From the NCBI RefSeq assembly GCF_048213115.1, contig NZ_CP172404.1:3658001-3722000 (forward strand): 64,000 nt of DNA. The letters are read 5' to 3'. Below the pieces are notes generated by a model that was given only the letters and a program-made list of their open reading frames with translations, had not been told where the DNA came from and made no database searches. Every line of letters starts with the position of its first letter. Within the stretch, counting starts at the first letter, position 1. Source of the DNA: Niveibacterium terrae (GTDB taxonomy: Bacteria; Pseudomonadota; Gammaproteobacteria; Burkholderiales; Rhodocyclaceae). Both the position numbers and the translations under genes were made by a program. Shown piece by piece: positions 62,301 to 64,000 of this stretch.

Positions 62301-64000
62301 CCACCGCCCAGTCCCGCCCCCCCATCCGCACGCTCTGGCCGAGGCCGACTCCCTGAAACTTGCTGGCGATCGCGGAGCCGACGATCACTTCGGCAGCGCC
62401 GGGCCGGAACATCCGTCCCGCGACGAGCCGCAGCTGAGGGCGCAGGGCGAAACCGTGTGGGCCGACACCGCGGATCGCGACATTGGTCGCCTTGTCGCTG
62501 CCGGTCTTGGCCAAAGCGATCAGCACGACCGTCTCCTTGGAAGCCAGCGCGCCGCCCTCGGCGGAGCGGGCGAGTTCAGGCAGAGCCTCGAGCAGCGCCG
62601 CCTGCTCGCGCGAGACGCCGCTCTGCATCTCGGAGTTCGAACCCTTGCGGATCACGACGACGTTGTCGCTCGAACCGGTATCGACGAGGGTCTGCTTGAG
62701 CCCGGCGTCCATCATCCTGACCGCCGCGAACACGAAGACGACGAGGGCCATGCCGGCAGCGGTCAGCGCCGTGCTCAGGCGGCGGGTCCAGAGGTTGCGC
62801 ACGGAGTAGCTGAGCGGGACGCGGTGCATGTCACCCTTTCAAGCGTAGGCGCGCAGGCCGGCAACGATAGGCAGCACCAGCGCCGAGCGGATCGGCGCGA
62901 GCGCGGCAACGATGCCGACGGCCGCCGCCGCGGCGATCTGGATCAGCCGGGTTTCATCCGAGACGACGAAGCCGGGCAGGAAGCCCCCCAGGCTCTCGCC
63001 AAGCTTGCTCACCGCCGGGTCGGTCAGCGCAAGTCCGATCAGGCCGCCCGAGCCGGCCAGCAGAAGCGATTCGCCGAGGATCAGCAGCGCGAGGAAGGAA
63101 GGGCGGAAGCCCAGCGCCTTGAGCGTCGCATATTCAGCGGTGCGCTCGCGGGCCGTCATCGCCATCGTGTTGGCCATCACGACCATGATGATCAGCACGA
63201 CGACATAGGAGACGATGCGGATCGCGGAGATGATCGCATCGCTCATCGCGACGAAGGAGAGCTGGAAGGCCTTCTCGGTTTCGGTCAGCGTTTCGGCCGA
63301 TGAATTGCGGAACTGGCTGTCGATCGCCAGCGAGACTTCGGCAACGCTGTCCGGCCGCTCGGCTTCGACGACGAAGATGCCTATTCCATTGGCCCAGCGG
63401 GGCGCGGTCTTCTTCAGGCTCTCGTTCAGGTAGTCCCAGTGGAAGAAGAAGGACTGTTCGTCGCTCTGCGCGGTCGCACCGCGGTAGATGCCGCGGACGA
63501 CGAAGTTCCAGTCGCCCGGATAGATCGTCCCCTTCAGCGTGACCGTGTCGCCGAGCCTGAAGCCGTATTTCTCGGCCAGCCGGATGCCGACGATGCAGGC
63601 TCGCCGGTCCCTGATGAACTCGGCGCGCTGGGTCTCGGCGAGGACCAGTTCGGGGTAGATCGCCAGATAGCTGGCCGGCTCGATCGCGAACTGCGCAAAG
63701 AAGTTCTTGGGCTCCTTATAGACGCCGCCGAACCAGTTGGCCCAGCTGACCCGCTTGACGCCGGGGACCGCGCGAATGCGCTCCTTGTAGGCGAGCGGCA
63801 ACGGAAAGGCGATCGAGATCGCATTGCGGGTCACGACCCGGCTGGCCGAGGACGCTTCGGCCCCCGAATACCAGGCGTCGATGAAGGTGCGCAGCAGGCC
63901 GAAGGCGAGCACGGCAACCACGACGCCCGCCACCGTCAGAGAGGTGCGCAGGCGGTGGCGCCAGGCGTTGCGAGCGATCAGTTTCAACACGAGCGGCATG

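Overview
The window is a chromosomal segment of a GC-rich Gram-negative bacterium. A complete 16S-tRNA-tRNA-23S-5S rRNA operon lies at 51.5-56.9 kb. Its 16S reads like Betaproteobacteria, for example in the region before the conserved 'gacatg' stretch. I cannot name a genus from reading alone.

Layout. 0-2.2 kb: the tail of an unidentified gene, an ApbE-type flavin transferase lipoprotein and a fermentative-type D-lactate dehydrogenase. 2.4-4.6 kb: an IS256-family element with a 9-bp target duplication, inserted into the 3' part of a gene for an Ig/cadherin-like secreted protein; removing the IS and one duplication restores the frame. 4.8-49.7 kb: one block on the minus strand, the centre of interest. 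In transcription order it encodes an 11.7-thousand-residue giant protein, a small AT-rich secreted protein, a 248-aa protein built from the giant's own type of domain, a TolC-like outer-membrane protein, a GAF-like/HlyD adaptor, a PqqD-like/M50 metallopeptidase/HlyD fusion, a truncated SecA-like ATPase and a free HlyD-type adaptor. Several junctions overlap by 4-8 bp, so the exporter half is a tightly coupled operon. 50.0-51.2 kb: a divergent HD-GYP phosphodiesterase-like gene. 51.5-56.9 kb: the rRNA operon on the minus strand with promoter, two boxA-like sites and a terminator. 57.3-64 kb: thiD, an MFS transporter, a small LuxR-type regulator followed by an SDR dehydrogenase, an AraC-type regulator, and two FtsX/MacB-type permeases whose partner genes must lie beyond the right edge.

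How the genes may work together. The giant protein has no classical signal peptide. It carries a LEPR-XLL-like motif (LEPKVLMS, residues 51-58), then long arrays of PPC-like, CARDB, Ig/cadherin and beta-propeller domains, an embedded metzincin-like HELGH segment, an internal dockerin-like pair of Ca loops and a C-terminal cohesin-like domain. The neighbouring genes could form an envelope-spanning exporter resembling type I secretion in its TolC and HlyD parts, but no ABC ATPase is present. The only energy-coupling candidate is the SecA-like protein, and the M50/PqqD-like/HlyD fusion takes the inner-membrane place. My hypothesis is a dedicated SecA-paralog/M50 export system for LEPR-XLL giant surface proteins, possibly under c-di-GMP control through the divergent HD-GYP gene. 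The families are recognised; the assembled system and its mechanism are inference.
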